Under the pieces are notes generated by a model, which was not told the origin of the DNA, ran no database searches, and worked only from the letters and a program-made list of their open reading frames with translations. A stretch of DNA of 40,200 nucleotides from Desulfuromonadales bacterium (GTDB lineage Bacteria; Desulfobacterota; Desulfuromonadia; Geobacterales; Pseudopelobacteraceae), in NCBI GenBank assembly GCA_013377095.1, contig JACAAY010000046.1:1-40200 (forward strand), given 5' to 3'. This document shows, piece by piece, positions 1 to 7,273 of the stretch. The position numbers and the translations under genes are program-made. The first letter of the stretch is position 1. Each line of letters starts with the position of its first letter.

Positions 1-82
1 CACACAGCGGGGTGGAAAGGGTGAGGATGAGCAAGAGCGCCGGAAACAAAGTAATAATCAAACATCGCAGCATGGGTCGCAT
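1..82 (-). CDS. 5' end of an exported protein, cut by the window edge
   Basis: Reading leftward from an ATG at 82, 27 codons are open to the window edge. They encode a typical signal peptide: a short basic start (MRPMLR) and a long hydrophobic core ending in STPLC. A GGAG lies about 11 bases before the ATG, and a second in-frame ATG at 73 is possible. The gene starts 63 bases after the YtkA-like gene on the same strand, so it probably belongs to the same operon. Nothing of the mature protein is visible, so no function can be given; the final Cys could be a lipobox cysteine, but this cannot be tested here. Confidence 0.55.
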   Translation of the reverse strand, partial: MRPMLRCLIITLFPALLLILTLSTPLC

Positions 83-145
83 CAGTCTGACTCCGTGTGT
101 GGTGAGGTGTGAAGCGTATCGCGCCGCCTGGTTAAGTGTATGGTG

Positions 146-586
146 CTAGAGATCGAACAGGTATGCCCCGCGGAAGACCGTTTTCCCCTGTTTGCTGATC
201 GTAAAGGTAACTTCCCAGTCTCCCGGCATGACCAGGCGCACCGGCATGAGATAGAACCCCTTGGCGGAGAGGGAATAGGCTTTTTCACCGGCGCTGTGTG
301 CGCCCCTCATGGAGGGCATGTCCGCGTCACCCTTGACCGTAAAGGAGGTGTCCCGCTTTCCGTCGCGGGTGAAGATTTCCACCCGCATGATGGCCATGCC
401 GAGCTTGGGCGGTTTGTCAAAGCCGAAGGTCAGGTAATGATCGCCATTGAGGGGGATTTTCTCCCCCGCCTTGGTGAGAGCCTGAAAGCCCACTTTGACG
501 GGTGAAGCCTGAGCGGCCTGGAGGAGCGTGGGAGCAGAAACAGCCAGGCAGAGGGCAAGTGCGGCAGCACACACACAACGTATCAT
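146..586 (-). CDS. Exported YtkA/FixH-like beta-sandwich protein
   Basis: A 146-residue protein with a clear signal peptide (about residues 1-25, core AAALALCLAVSAPTLL), so it should be periplasmic or surface-exposed. The mature part has the look of small YtkA/FixH-like immunoglobulin-type domains: alternating beta strands, a central MPSMRGAH segment rich in Met and His, and a late stretch (FYLMPVRLVMPGDWEVTF) typical of that fold. Such proteins often accompany copper handling or respiratory complex assembly. It starts with ATG after CAGGAGA (9-base spacing) and lies 246 bases downstream of the NosL-family gene on the same strand, with a further exported protein beginning just after it. A role in metal delivery is inferred from family and neighbours; the family call is by pattern only. 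Confidence 0.7.
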   Translation of the reverse strand: MIRCVCAAALALCLAVSAPTLLQAAQASPVKVGFQALTKAGEKIPLNGDHYLTFGFDKPPKLGMAIMRVEIFTRDGKRDTSFTVKGDADMPSMRGAHSAGEKAYSLSAKGFYLMPVRLVMPGDWEVTFTISKQGKTVFRGAYLFDL

Positions 587-832
587 ACGGTGGTTCTCCT
601 GTCGGAAAGTCTCTTTAGTCGCTTACTACTCGAGTCTTTACAATATGTGAGCAAAACTGAAAAACCCAAATGCATGGAGCACGGGTCAAATCTGAAAAGG
701 CTGGAAAAATCGGACAAATCAATCGACGTAGAATTTGATCTGACTTTATCCGATAAATCCGTTTTTTCCGTGTTCTTTAGGCCCTTCTGGTCCATTGTTT
801 TCGATTTTCCTGATTGGTTCCGGCTTAAACGA

Positions 833-1354
833 TCAGTGCAAATGCCCTTCTTCCTTGAGCTTCAACCGTTTCATCTTCCTGAATTCGCGGATCATCTTCG
901 TATCCTGGTACATGTCGTCGTAGGCGGCCTTGATTGCTTCGTCAAAGGTGGCGATGCTGCCCCCGTTGGCCTGAATGAACTTCTCGGCCGCACTCCGTTC
1001 GCTAAAGGCCCACTTGGCTTTGGCGGTCATGACCCCTTTTTTGCTGCCCCCCAGCACCCAGACCGCCCCATCGGCGTCAACGAGCGCTTTGCTGTTGAAG
1101 TCGGCTACCGAAACCTTGACCGGGATCCGGTCGATGGTGATGGCCAGCTCCACCGCGGCGCAATGCAGGCTGCAGATGGCGATGGTTGAGCCGTCTTCAT
1201 ATTCAATCAGCATGCGACTGTGGCCGAACTTGTCGCGGTCCATGCCGCAGTGGTGACACGAGGGGGCAGCGGCAACATCCGCGGGAGGCGCTGCCAGCGC
1301 CTGCGCAGTGGTCAGCAGGAAAATTCCGAAAACCAGCAACAGCAGTCTGTTCAT
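833..1354 (-). CDS. NosL-family copper-binding periplasmic protein
   Basis: A 173-residue protein. Residues 1-21 form a signal peptide ending in AQALA. The mature part carries CHHCGM (C33, C36, M38) and a second pair, CSLHC (C61, C65), which are the signature positions of the NosL family of Cu(I)-binding chaperones first known from nitrous oxide reductase loci. The C-terminus is charged and ends EGHLH. Unlike classical NosL lipoproteins, no lipobox Cys follows the signal core, so it is probably a soluble periplasmic protein. A strong GAGGAGGGAG ribosome site precedes the ATG. No nosZ, nosD, nosF or nosY is visible. The adjacent YtkA-like gene suggests a copper or respiratory assembly role rather than a proven denitrification role. 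Confidence 0.85.
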   Translation of the reverse strand: MNRLLLLVFGIFLLTTAQALAAPPADVAAAPSCHHCGMDRDKFGHSRMLIEYEDGSTIAICSLHCAAVELAITIDRIPVKVSVADFNSKALVDADGAVWVLGGSKKGVMTAKAKWAFSERSAAEKFIQANGGSIATFDEAIKAAYDDMYQDTKMIREFRKMKRLKLKEEGHLH

Positions 1355-1463
1355 ATCGTTTCTCCCTCCTCAAGGAGTGTGTAACCCTTTGATTGGACTG
1401 GCCGTATTTGATGCAATGATTGTTTTGAATTGTTTATTCGGTTAGCGGGATACGGGAAACCGG

Positions 1464-1934
1464 CTACAAGTCAAAATCCGATGAATAAACCTCTGCCAAG
1501 GGTTGGTTCAGAACCTGCGCCACGATGCGGTAGTGCTCAAAGCTGTGTGTCGAGGATGACGCTTCGCCCTTTGGTGTGGCCCGATACTGGTGTACGGCGG
1601 TATGCATAGCCGATGCCGCCATGGCCGTACAGTGCATTTTTTCCTCGGGCAGGCCATCCAGCGCGTCGGAAATAGATCTGTCACTGATACTCAGCACCGC
1701 GTCCAATGGCTGTCTGATGACCAGCTCGGTAACGATCGAAGAGGTGGCAACGGTTGTTTCGCACCCTTCGATCAGGAATTTTATGTCGCGTACCACATCA
1801 TCCTCGATTTTGATGAAAAAAATAAGTTTGTCATCACATTCGGGGTCGCCGGCCTGAATTACCACATTGGCGTCATCCAGCAAACCGACGTTGCGCGGAT
1901 TTTTTACATGATCAAGAAACGTCTCATCTCCCAT
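1464..1934 (-). CDS. IscU/NifU N-terminal-type Fe-S cluster scaffold protein
   Basis: The reading frame is open from farther upstream, but the ATG at 1934 is preceded by GAGGAGAG at good spacing and gives a family-like start (MGDETFLDHVKNPRNVG), so 156 residues are called. The three scaffold cysteines stand in the expected contexts: C33 in GDPECDD, C58 in EGCETTVATSS and C102 in MHCTAMAASA, matching the three ligand cysteines of IscU. The segment after the last Cys (HTAVHQY, then a Ser/Thr-rich tail) differs from housekeeping IscU, and no iscS, hscA or fdx is nearby. It follows NifX-like sequence on the same strand. It is likely an accessory scaffold for a specialised metallocluster; that part is inference. 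Confidence 0.87.
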   Translation of the reverse strand: MGDETFLDHVKNPRNVGLLDDANVVIQAGDPECDDKLIFFIKIEDDVVRDIKFLIEGCETTVATSSIVTELVIRQPLDAVLSISDRSISDALDGLPEEKMHCTAMAASAMHTAVHQYRATPKGEASSSTHSFEHYRIVAQVLNQPLAEVYSSDFDL

Positions 1935-2024
1935 TAATCCTGCTCTCCTCATTCTGTATAGTGAATCCTGGAACAATGTTCCACCGCAGTTTCGCGCAAA
2001 GCCCACCCGAAAGGCAAGCTAAAA

Positions 2025-2657
2025 TCAGAGGGGGATTGCGTTTCCGTTCGCCAGGGGAAGCTGCTCGAACATGTGGCACAACAAAATGGATTGCCTGTTT
2101 GATGACTTTTGGCTTCGGCGCGTGGTTGCCCGGATCTGACCGGCCGCTAGTGACCGCAGCCGTTGCCATGGGCATGGCCGCCGCAGGTCTGCTGGGGAGT
2201 CAGCTCCGGCAGCATTCCCTGCAGAAACAGATCCACATTGGTGGAGACCGTACCTTCTGCCGCCCGATAGACCGTCAAGCCCATGCGCAGCAGGCCGTTC
2301 AGGGCACCGCCGCCAATGCCGCCCACAACAGCCGGGCATGGCAAAACGGTCGTTATCCAACGTGCCGGCCAGCCAGGCCCGAATCACCTCACCCAGGTCA
2401 CCGGCCACGAAGGGAACCACCAGGATTCCGTTTGACACGACCATCTCATGCAGCGGTCGGGATATGGCGCCGCACACCAGGGTTGTCACGCCCAAGTGCG
2501 CCAGGCTCATCACCCTGCGCACCGGCAGGCCATCCTCCAGAATCTCGTCCGACTCTCCGACAATCCGGCCGTCACCGCTTTCCACAATGCGAATCTGGTG
2601 CGCTATGTCGAAGACCGGCGCTATGCGGTTGTCCCAGTGGGTGAACGCTGTTTTCAT
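2025..2657 (-). CDS. NifX/NifB-type FeMo-cofactor-domain protein with an abnormal C-terminus
   Basis: The ATG at 2657 (AAAGGAC upstream) starts a recognisable dinitrogenase iron-molybdenum cofactor domain: MKTAFTHWDNRIAPVFDIA, then TTLVCGAISRPLHEMV, AGDLGEVIRAWLAGTL and FAMPGCCGR, an order seen in Geobacter-type NifX-like proteins. The domain spans about residues 1-115. After CCGR the same frame stays open for about another 95 residues to 2025, but that part is Arg/Ser-rich, low-complexity and unlike a conserved tail. In the +1 frame of the same DNA lies the C-terminal half of a second NifX-like domain (2147-2344). The real C-terminus is therefore doubtful, and the tail may be translated junk after a deletion. 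Bound cofactor and pathway are unknown; the IscU-like gene follows downstream. Confidence 0.65.
   Translation of the reverse strand: MKTAFTHWDNRIAPVFDIAHQIRIVESGDGRIVGESDEILEDGLPVRRVMSLAHLGVTTLVCGAISRPLHEMVVSNGILVVPFVAGDLGEVIRAWLAGTLDNDRFAMPGCCGRHWRRCPERPAAHGLDGLSGGRRYGLHQCGSVSAGNAAGADSPADLRRPCPWQRLRSLAAGQIRATTRRSQKSSNRQSILLCHMFEQLPLANGNAIPL
2147..2344 (-). pseudogene. C-terminal half of a second NifX-like protein, N-terminus missing
   Basis: From a TTG at 2344 this frame encodes about 65 residues: GGIGGGALNGLLRMGLTVYR, then a segment ending in FLQGMLPEL, then a Cys/His tail (TCGGHAHGNGCGH). This corresponds to the second half of NifX/NafY-type domains, whose usual tail is Cys/His-rich. The first half (the MKIAV... 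strand and helix) is absent, and the fragment overlaps the end of the upstream NifX-like gene in the +1 frame. The simplest reading is two tandem paralogues joined by a deletion. Alternatives are a sequencing frameshift or a short translated protein; no good ribosome site is seen before the TTG. Confidence 0.6.
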
Positions 2658-2906
2658 CGTCTGAAGTCCTTTGTTGTGGTCAAGACAGCGTAAGGATAGC
2701 AATCTCCACGCCGAGTTTGGGGTGTGGCAAATATATTTTGTAATAGCTTGTAATTACATTATAAATTGGTTCAAAGCGGTCATGTGGCGAACGATTTCAG
2801 TAGCTTGTTTGCACCTTTATGTGGTTGTGATGGGTGCACAATTGCTACTGTGGTGGTTGGTACTTTTCAGAAGTGACCAGTTAGGTTTCTTTCACCACGT
2901 AAAAAT

Positions 2907-2952
2907 CCCCTCATCCGCCCCTTCGGGGCACCTTCTCCCGTGGGGAGAAGGG
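2907..2952. repeat. Double-hairpin REP-like intergenic element
   Basis: Two adjacent hairpins: GCCCC-TTC-GGGGC (2917-2929) and CCTTCTCCC-GTG-GGGAGAAGG (2931-2951), preceded by CCCCTCATCC. This layout matches a short palindromic intergenic repeat that recurs widely in proteobacterial genomes. Only one copy is in the window, so its repeat status rests on recalled pattern and not on a comparison made here. Confidence 0.6.
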
Positions 2953-3314
2953 ATATATCAGCATGCTTTGTTGCAAGCTGCCGAATATCTTGACGTTGCC
3001 GTCTGGGGGGTATGTATGTGGAAATGTTTACGGAGTCTCGCGGAGGGATGGTGAACTATTAATAATGCAGCTTTATGAGAGTCGCTGTATCAGGAGAGAG
3101 CTGATGCAGTGGCTTTTTTTGTGAATGAGAATTTCTGTGGCGCACCGGACGGTGCTCAAAAGGGAAAACCCTGGAATTGGAAGCCGATGCGTGAAAACGT
3201 TTGAAATACTGCAAAGGAACATTATTTCCTAAATGTCCAACTACCAATTTGGGATGATTTAAATATGGTCGTATGCCTGAAGCGTTCTGGTGTGTCTGGG
3301 AGTTTATTCTGCGG

Positions 3315-3342
3315 GAATAATTCGGTCAGAATAATTCGGTCA
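3315..3342 (+). repeat. Perfect 14-bp tandem duplication
   Basis: GAATAATTCGGTCA occurs twice head to tail (3315-3328 and 3329-3342) with no mismatch, about 90 bases before the crotonase start. It could be a tandem operator or a replication-slippage duplication. Confidence 0.7.
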
Positions 3343-3434
3343 CAGTAGGGTATAATTCATGCCGGGCGCCATGGTAACATACGATTCCGGGCTCCAGGAA
3401 TATCATGTGAAATTGACCAGTCAGGGAGGAAGAT

Positions 3435-4211
3435 ATGCAGAATGATCTGATCAAAACCAGAACAGAAAAACGGATTGGCTGGATTACCCTGAATCGCCCT
3501 GAGGCGATGAACACCTTTACGGCTCCTTTTGCCAATCAGCTGGACGCAGCTCTCTGGCAAATGGAAAACGACCCCGAGGTGCTGGTCGTGATCATTGAAG
3601 GGGCTGGGAAAAACTTTTGTACCGGGATCTCCCTTGATCAGTTTACCCCCAGATCTCAGCGGGAATATCGCGAGTTTTTGTACGAAATTGATGCATTTTA
3701 CCACACCCTTGCCCGGATGAAGAAGGTAACGATTGCAGCGGTGCATGGCTACGCCCTGGCAAATGGCGCCGGTCTGGCCTTTGGCTGTGACCTGACCGTG
3801 GCTACTGAAACGGCTGTTTTTGGCACGACGGCAATCAATGTCGGGCTGATCTGCCTGGGTCCGGCAGCGCCGATGATGCGTACCCTGGGACGCAAAAAGG
3901 TTTTGGAGATGGTGCTGACCGGTGATACGATCAATGCCTCTGATGCCATGGCGCTGGGACTGGTCAACAAAGTGGTCCCTGAGCAGGAACTTGTGAATGA
4001 AGTTCTCAAGCTGGCCAACAAGCTTGCCTCAAAGAGCCCCCTCGCTCTGCAGATCGGCAAGGAAGGGCTGAACCGGCTGCAGGATATCCCCTATCATCAG
4101 GGCCTTGATGTTATGGATGACCTGTTTGCAACCCTTGCCTCATCTGAAGATGCGGTTGAGGGGGTTAGCGCCTTTCTGGCAAAGCGCAACCCGGTCTGGA
4201 CGGGACGATGA
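3435..4211 (+). CDS. Crotonase (enoyl-CoA hydratase/isomerase) family protein lacking both canonical Glu
   Basis: A 258-residue protein of normal crotonase length. The oxyanion-hole region GKNFCTGISLDQF (about 58-70) and the VHGYALANGAGLAFGCD helix (103-119) are clear. Aligned by eye with rat crotonase, the position of Glu144 is Gly113 and that of Glu164 is Ala133 (FGTTAINVG instead of FGxPEIxLG), so both hydration residues are missing. It therefore acts on an acyl-CoA by a different route (isomerase, hydrolase, decarboxylase) or has lost activity. The ATG follows GGGAGGAAG. No acyl-CoA dehydrogenase, thiolase or CoA-transferase gene is adjacent, so the pathway cannot be assigned. Confidence 0.87.
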   Translation: MQNDLIKTRTEKRIGWITLNRPEAMNTFTAPFANQLDAALWQMENDPEVLVVIIEGAGKNFCTGISLDQFTPRSQREYREFLYEIDAFYHTLARMKKVTIAAVHGYALANGAGLAFGCDLTVATETAVFGTTAINVGLICLGPAAPMMRTLGRKKVLEMVLTGDTINASDAMALGLVNKVVPEQELVNEVLKLANKLASKSPLALQIGKEGLNRLQDIPYHQGLDVMDDLFATLASSEDAVEGVSAFLAKRNPVWTGR

Positions 4212-4472
4212 CCTGCAGCACATAAAGCCTATCGAGCCTTTTACGACTGAGATCTGCAAATAACCTTGTTCGCGAGCTCAATCAATCTGGCTATTGCGCC
4301 AGCGTTGACCTCTACTCCGGGCTGAAGGTCAGCATTGCCTCACGTATTGACTTACATCTCATAACCGCACTTTTGGGGCTAAGGGGACGTTGGCAGGTAA
4401 TGAAGGTTTTAGGCAATTATTCAAGCCGCCACGGATGGCTCATCGGCGGCATTATGCAAAGGGAGTTCTCGT

Positions 4473-4961
4473 ATGAAAAAAACCGAATCAATGATTTTGT
4501 TCTGGGGGGATGAAGACGTTTTCTCGAATTTTCATCCTTCTCCTTTTGCTGTTGACGGCAAGATTTTTCATTGTTCGGAGCAGTACTTCATGTACTGCAA
4601 AGCTGGCTATTTCAATGACGCTGCTACGGCAGATAAAATCATGGCAGAGACGGAACCCATCAACTGTAAGAAGCTTGGCCGCCAGATAAAAAACTATGAT
4701 GAGTCTGCGTGGGATAATGTGCGAGAATCGTTCATGTTTGCCGCTTGCTACAACAAGTTTCTTCAAAATGCAGAGCTCAAAAAGCAACTGCTCGATACGC
4801 AGAACCGTCTGTTGGTCGAGGCCTCTCCCTTTGACAAAATCTGGGGCATCGGTCTGGCTGAAGACAATGCAGATGCTGAAAATACTGCAAAGTGGCTTGG
4901 TCGTAATCTGCTTGGAAAAGTTTTGATGGAAGTTCGGGAAAAACTTGCGATAGAGCACTAA
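4473..4961 (+). CDS. NADAR-family (YbiA-like) N-glycosidase
   Basis: A 162-residue protein matching the NADAR/DUF1768 family in length and motifs: LFWGDEDVFSNFHPSPF at the start, SEQYFMYCKAGYF around residue 36 with the conserved Glu, WDNVRESFM in the middle and SPFDKIWGIGL near 120. E. coli YbiA removes the damaged riboflavin-pathway intermediates made by GTP cyclohydrolase II, and other members act on ADP-ribosyl groups, so a cytosolic metabolite-repair or ADP-ribose role is likely. The ATG is preceded by AAGGGAG. It stands alone, with 261 bases before it and about 210 after it, and no riboflavin gene is nearby. The family call is firm; the substrate is not. Confidence 0.88.
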   Translation: MKKTESMILFWGDEDVFSNFHPSPFAVDGKIFHCSEQYFMYCKAGYFNDAATADKIMAETEPINCKKLGRQIKNYDESAWDNVRESFMFAACYNKFLQNAELKKQLLDTQNRLLVEASPFDKIWGIGLAEDNADAENTAKWLGRNLLGKVLMEVREKLAIEH

Positions 4962-5172
4962 GTTGAAGGATGTTATGTCCAGCTTGCGGGTGGACTTGTA
5001 CGTGATGAACCCGCACCGGTCACGCTCATGATGTTGGTTGCACGATCTAAAACGCAAAAGCAGATAGTGTGGGTCTTGCAATGAGCAATTCGTGTGTGGT
5101 GCAGCAGTTTCACCCATGCGAAACTACAGTTACTTTAAGCTTCTGGAACAATACAATGGAATGAGACACAGC

Positions 5173-5970
5173 ATGAATATGGAATCGACTGGGCTGATCT
5201 ACTTTTCTCCGACGCACACCACCAGGAAGGTGCTGGAAGGTATTGCGCAGGGGCTGCAGGCAACGGATGCGCGGCATTTTGATCTGACACAGCCCGACGC
5301 CATTCCCCAGAGCAGCCGGAATATGAATCAAGACCTGGTTGTCATCGGCGCCCCGGTTTATGCCGGAAGATTGCCCCCTGTCATGGTTTCCCGGTTCAAA
5401 CGGATTCGGGGTAATGGCGTGCCGGCCGTCATTGTGGTGGTCTACGGAAACCGGGAATACGAGGATGCCCTGATCGAATTGCGGGATTTGGCACTGGAAG
5501 CCGGTTTCCGGCCCATGGCAGCCGGAGCATTTATCGGAGAGCACTCCTATTCAACCACTGATCTGCCCATAGCGGCGGGCAGGCCGGATGCCGGTGATAT
5601 GGCAAAGGCCCAGGAATTCGGAAAATCGATACGCGCAAAACTCATGACAGCATCGGGGGAATTGAGCGAATGTCTTCAGGTGCCCGGAAGTATCCCGTAC
5701 AAAGAGGTCAATTCGCTGCCCGGCATAGCGCCGGCCACGAATGAAGCTGTCTGTACGAAGTGTGCCACATGCGTTTCCGCCTGTCCCACCGCGGCCATTG
5801 ATCGGGAAAACCCCGGCTGTACGGATACGGAACGGTGCATCAGGTGCTGTGCCTGCGTCAAAGTGTGCCCGGTCAAGGCAAAGTCATTGGATGACCCGCG
5901 CATCAAACAGATAGCCGCGTGGCTGCATGCAAACTTCAGCGACCGGAAAGAGCCGGAAACCTACGTGTAG
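5173..5970 (+). CDS. EFR1-type flavodoxin-ferredoxin fusion protein
   Basis: With ATG 5173 the protein has 265 residues. The first part is a flavodoxin-like fold with an FMN phosphate loop (LIYFSPTHTTRKV), a VVIGAPVYAGRLPP segment and VPAVIVVVYGNREYEDAL. The last 80 residues hold two 4Fe-4S motifs, CTKCATCVSACP and CIRCCACVKVCP. It should pass electrons between FMN and Fe-S centres in the cytoplasm; the partner is unknown. The frame is open from 5092, with other ATGs at 5161 and 5179. 5173 was chosen because GGAATGAG lies at a usable distance, but the evidence is weak. The following HAD gene is 60 bases downstream on the same strand. Confidence 0.88.
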   Translation: MNMESTGLIYFSPTHTTRKVLEGIAQGLQATDARHFDLTQPDAIPQSSRNMNQDLVVIGAPVYAGRLPPVMVSRFKRIRGNGVPAVIVVVYGNREYEDALIELRDLALEAGFRPMAAGAFIGEHSYSTTDLPIAAGRPDAGDMAKAQEFGKSIRAKLMTASGELSECLQVPGSIPYKEVNSLPGIAPATNEAVCTKCATCVSACPTAAIDRENPGCTDTERCIRCCACVKVCPVKAKSLDDPRIKQIAAWLHANFSDRKEPETYV

Positions 5971-6030
5971 AAACAGCCAACCGAGGGTTCATGTCCCCAG
6001 AGATCATAGTGACATGCAATAGGAGTTATC

Positions 6031-6666
6031 ATGGAATTCATCCTCTTCGACCTGGACAATACGCTCTATTCCGCGGGACAGGACGTGTGTGATCAGGTAA
6101 GTGCCCGCATCAAACGGTATATGATCGAAGTGGTCGGCATCCCGCTGGATGACGTTGACGACTTGCGTCATTCCTACTGGAAACGCTATGGCCTTACCAT
6201 GCAGGGGCTGATGCGCCACCACGGAGTCGACCCGGAGGATTACCTTTCCTACGTCCATGATGTGGACATAGCCGACATTCTCCGTCCTGATCCGGATCTT
6301 TCCCGGGCTCTGCAGTCGCTGCCCCTTCGCCGGGCGATCTTCACCAACAGTACCACGGACCATAGCGAACGGGTTCTCAATGCCCTGGGGCTTGGCGGTG
6401 CTTTCGAAGAAATCTTTGACATACGCGTGGCAAACTATCTCCCGAAACCCTTCCCGGAACCTTACCATGCCGTGCTGGACAGGTTGGGCATTGCAGCATC
6501 CGGTTGCATCATGGTCGATGACGCTCCGGATAATCTGAAGACGGCCAAGGATCTGGGCATGGGCACCATACTGGTCGGACAACAGACGTCCTCGCCCTGG
6601 ATCGATGTCGCTGTTCAGGAAGCGGCCGAGGTTCCGCACGTTCTGAACTTATGGATCCAGGAGTGA
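6031..6666 (+). CDS. HAD-superfamily pyrimidine 5'-nucleotidase-like phosphatase
   Basis: A 211-residue protein with all HAD motifs: DLDNT at residues 7-11 (nucleophile Asp7, acid Asp9), FTNST (motif II), the Lys in YLPKPFPEPY (motif III) and MVDDAPDN (motif IV). The helical cap (about 15-85) and the DLDNTLY start resemble the SDT1-type pyrimidine 5'-nucleotidases, which dephosphorylate UMP/CMP or related monophosphates. An AGGAGTT precedes the ATG. The start is 60 bases after the flavodoxin-ferredoxin gene, so co-transcription is possible. An inverted repeat immediately follows the stop. The specific substrate is inferred. Confidence 0.87.
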   Translation: MEFILFDLDNTLYSAGQDVCDQVSARIKRYMIEVVGIPLDDVDDLRHSYWKRYGLTMQGLMRHHGVDPEDYLSYVHDVDIADILRPDPDLSRALQSLPLRRAIFTNSTTDHSERVLNALGLGGAFEEIFDIRVANYLPKPFPEPYHAVLDRLGIAASGCIMVDDAPDNLKTAKDLGMGTILVGQQTSSPWIDVAVQEAAEVPHVLNLWIQE

Positions 6667-6672
6667 AAGTTT

Positions 6673-6730
6673 CAGAATCCGTGATACCTTCCCGGCTTCG
6701 CTCGCTACGCCATACAGGTGTCACGGATTC
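6673..6730. repeat. Inverted repeat after the HAD gene
   Basis: GAATCCGTGATACC (6675-6688) pairs with GGTGTCACGGATTC (6717-6730) with one mismatch, around a 28-base loop that is itself partly palindromic (GGCTTCGCTCGCTACGCC). It lies 9 bases past the stop codon. No T-run follows, so it is either a factor-independent stabiliser or a palindromic intergenic repeat and not a classical terminator. Confidence 0.65.
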
Positions 6731-6838
6731 AGGAGATCTTGAAAACGCGAGAAATTTTAGATTGGCCCCTTATGCAGGAACCCTGGGTGTTAGACTCGCC
6801 CTGCTGACAAAGTTAAATGTGCAGGTCTGGAGGCAGCT

Positions 6839-7078
6839 ATGGACGTTCGAGACATGGATGGGAATCCGGGAATATGGGAAAAACTGCGCTGGTCGGAGCT
6901 GAGTAACAAAGAAAAGGAACTCTGGGCCCTTCTCGGCTGGAACCAGTATCTATGGGATAGGAACGAAGCACCTCCAAGCGCCAATAAAGCATGGAGGGAC
7001 TTGAATTATCATGAACAATACGCCGCTCAGGGACTTGGGTTTTCAGAGGAGATGTGGGACGGTTTTGAGGATGAATGA
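6839..7078 (+). CDS. Small acidic protein with two W-L-LG(W/F)-WD repeats
   Basis: A 79-residue protein started by ATG with GGAGG five bases upstream. It has two similar segments: RWSELSNKEKELWALLGW followed by NQYLWD (about 17-40), and AWRDLNYHEQYAAQGLGF followed by SEEMWD (about 51-74). Each reads W-x-x-L-x-x-x-E-(12)-LG-aromatic-(4)-WD. This short helical repeat resembles LGY/LGW-WD motifs that I recall from algal and marine-microbe proteins; its function is not known to me. There is no signal peptide or membrane segment. The good ribosome site and internal repeat support a real gene despite its size. It sits alone between an inverted repeat and the pseudouridine synthase. Confidence 0.75.
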   Translation: MDVRDMDGNPGIWEKLRWSELSNKEKELWALLGWNQYLWDRNEAPPSANKAWRDLNYHEQYAAQGLGFSEEMWDGFEDE

Positions 7079-7227
7079 CAACTGCTCTCTTGTGCAATAG
7101 ATGGTTGTAGCGGACTACGAAAAGACGAAACCCCTGGCCATCTGTTCTACTGAATATCCGTCCCGATATCGTTCACTAAAGCCTTTGCCGGCGCTGGCCC
7201 CGCATGCTATACACGGAAGACAATTCA

Positions 7228-7253
7228 CCACAGGGATTTCCCCGTGGTTTTTT
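7228..7253 (+). terminator. Hairpin with T-run ahead of the pseudouridine synthase gene
   Basis: CCACAGGG (7228-7235) pairs with CCCCGTGG (7240-7247) with one A-C mismatch and a four-base loop, then TTTTTT. It would end transcripts from the small upstream gene. Because it is only about 20 bases from the next start codon, it could also act as an attenuator. Confidence 0.6.
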
Positions 7254-7273
7254 GTTTTGGAGAGGAAACCACC

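Larger units (their letters stand above)
2658..3434. other. Gene-poor stretch with repeats
   Basis: No convincing gene is seen in these roughly 780 bases. The open frames present have no family-like sequence, and the longest plus-strand one runs through the double-hairpin repeat at 2907-2952. It also contains a perfect 14-bp tandem repeat at 3315-3342. The last bases hold the leader of the crotonase gene, with GGGAGGAAG just before its ATG. Confidence 0.6.

Noticed and set aside
2671..3054. Plus-strand open frame of 127 codons in the gene-poor stretch
   Set aside because: It runs through a repeat and has no conserved pattern or good ribosome site.
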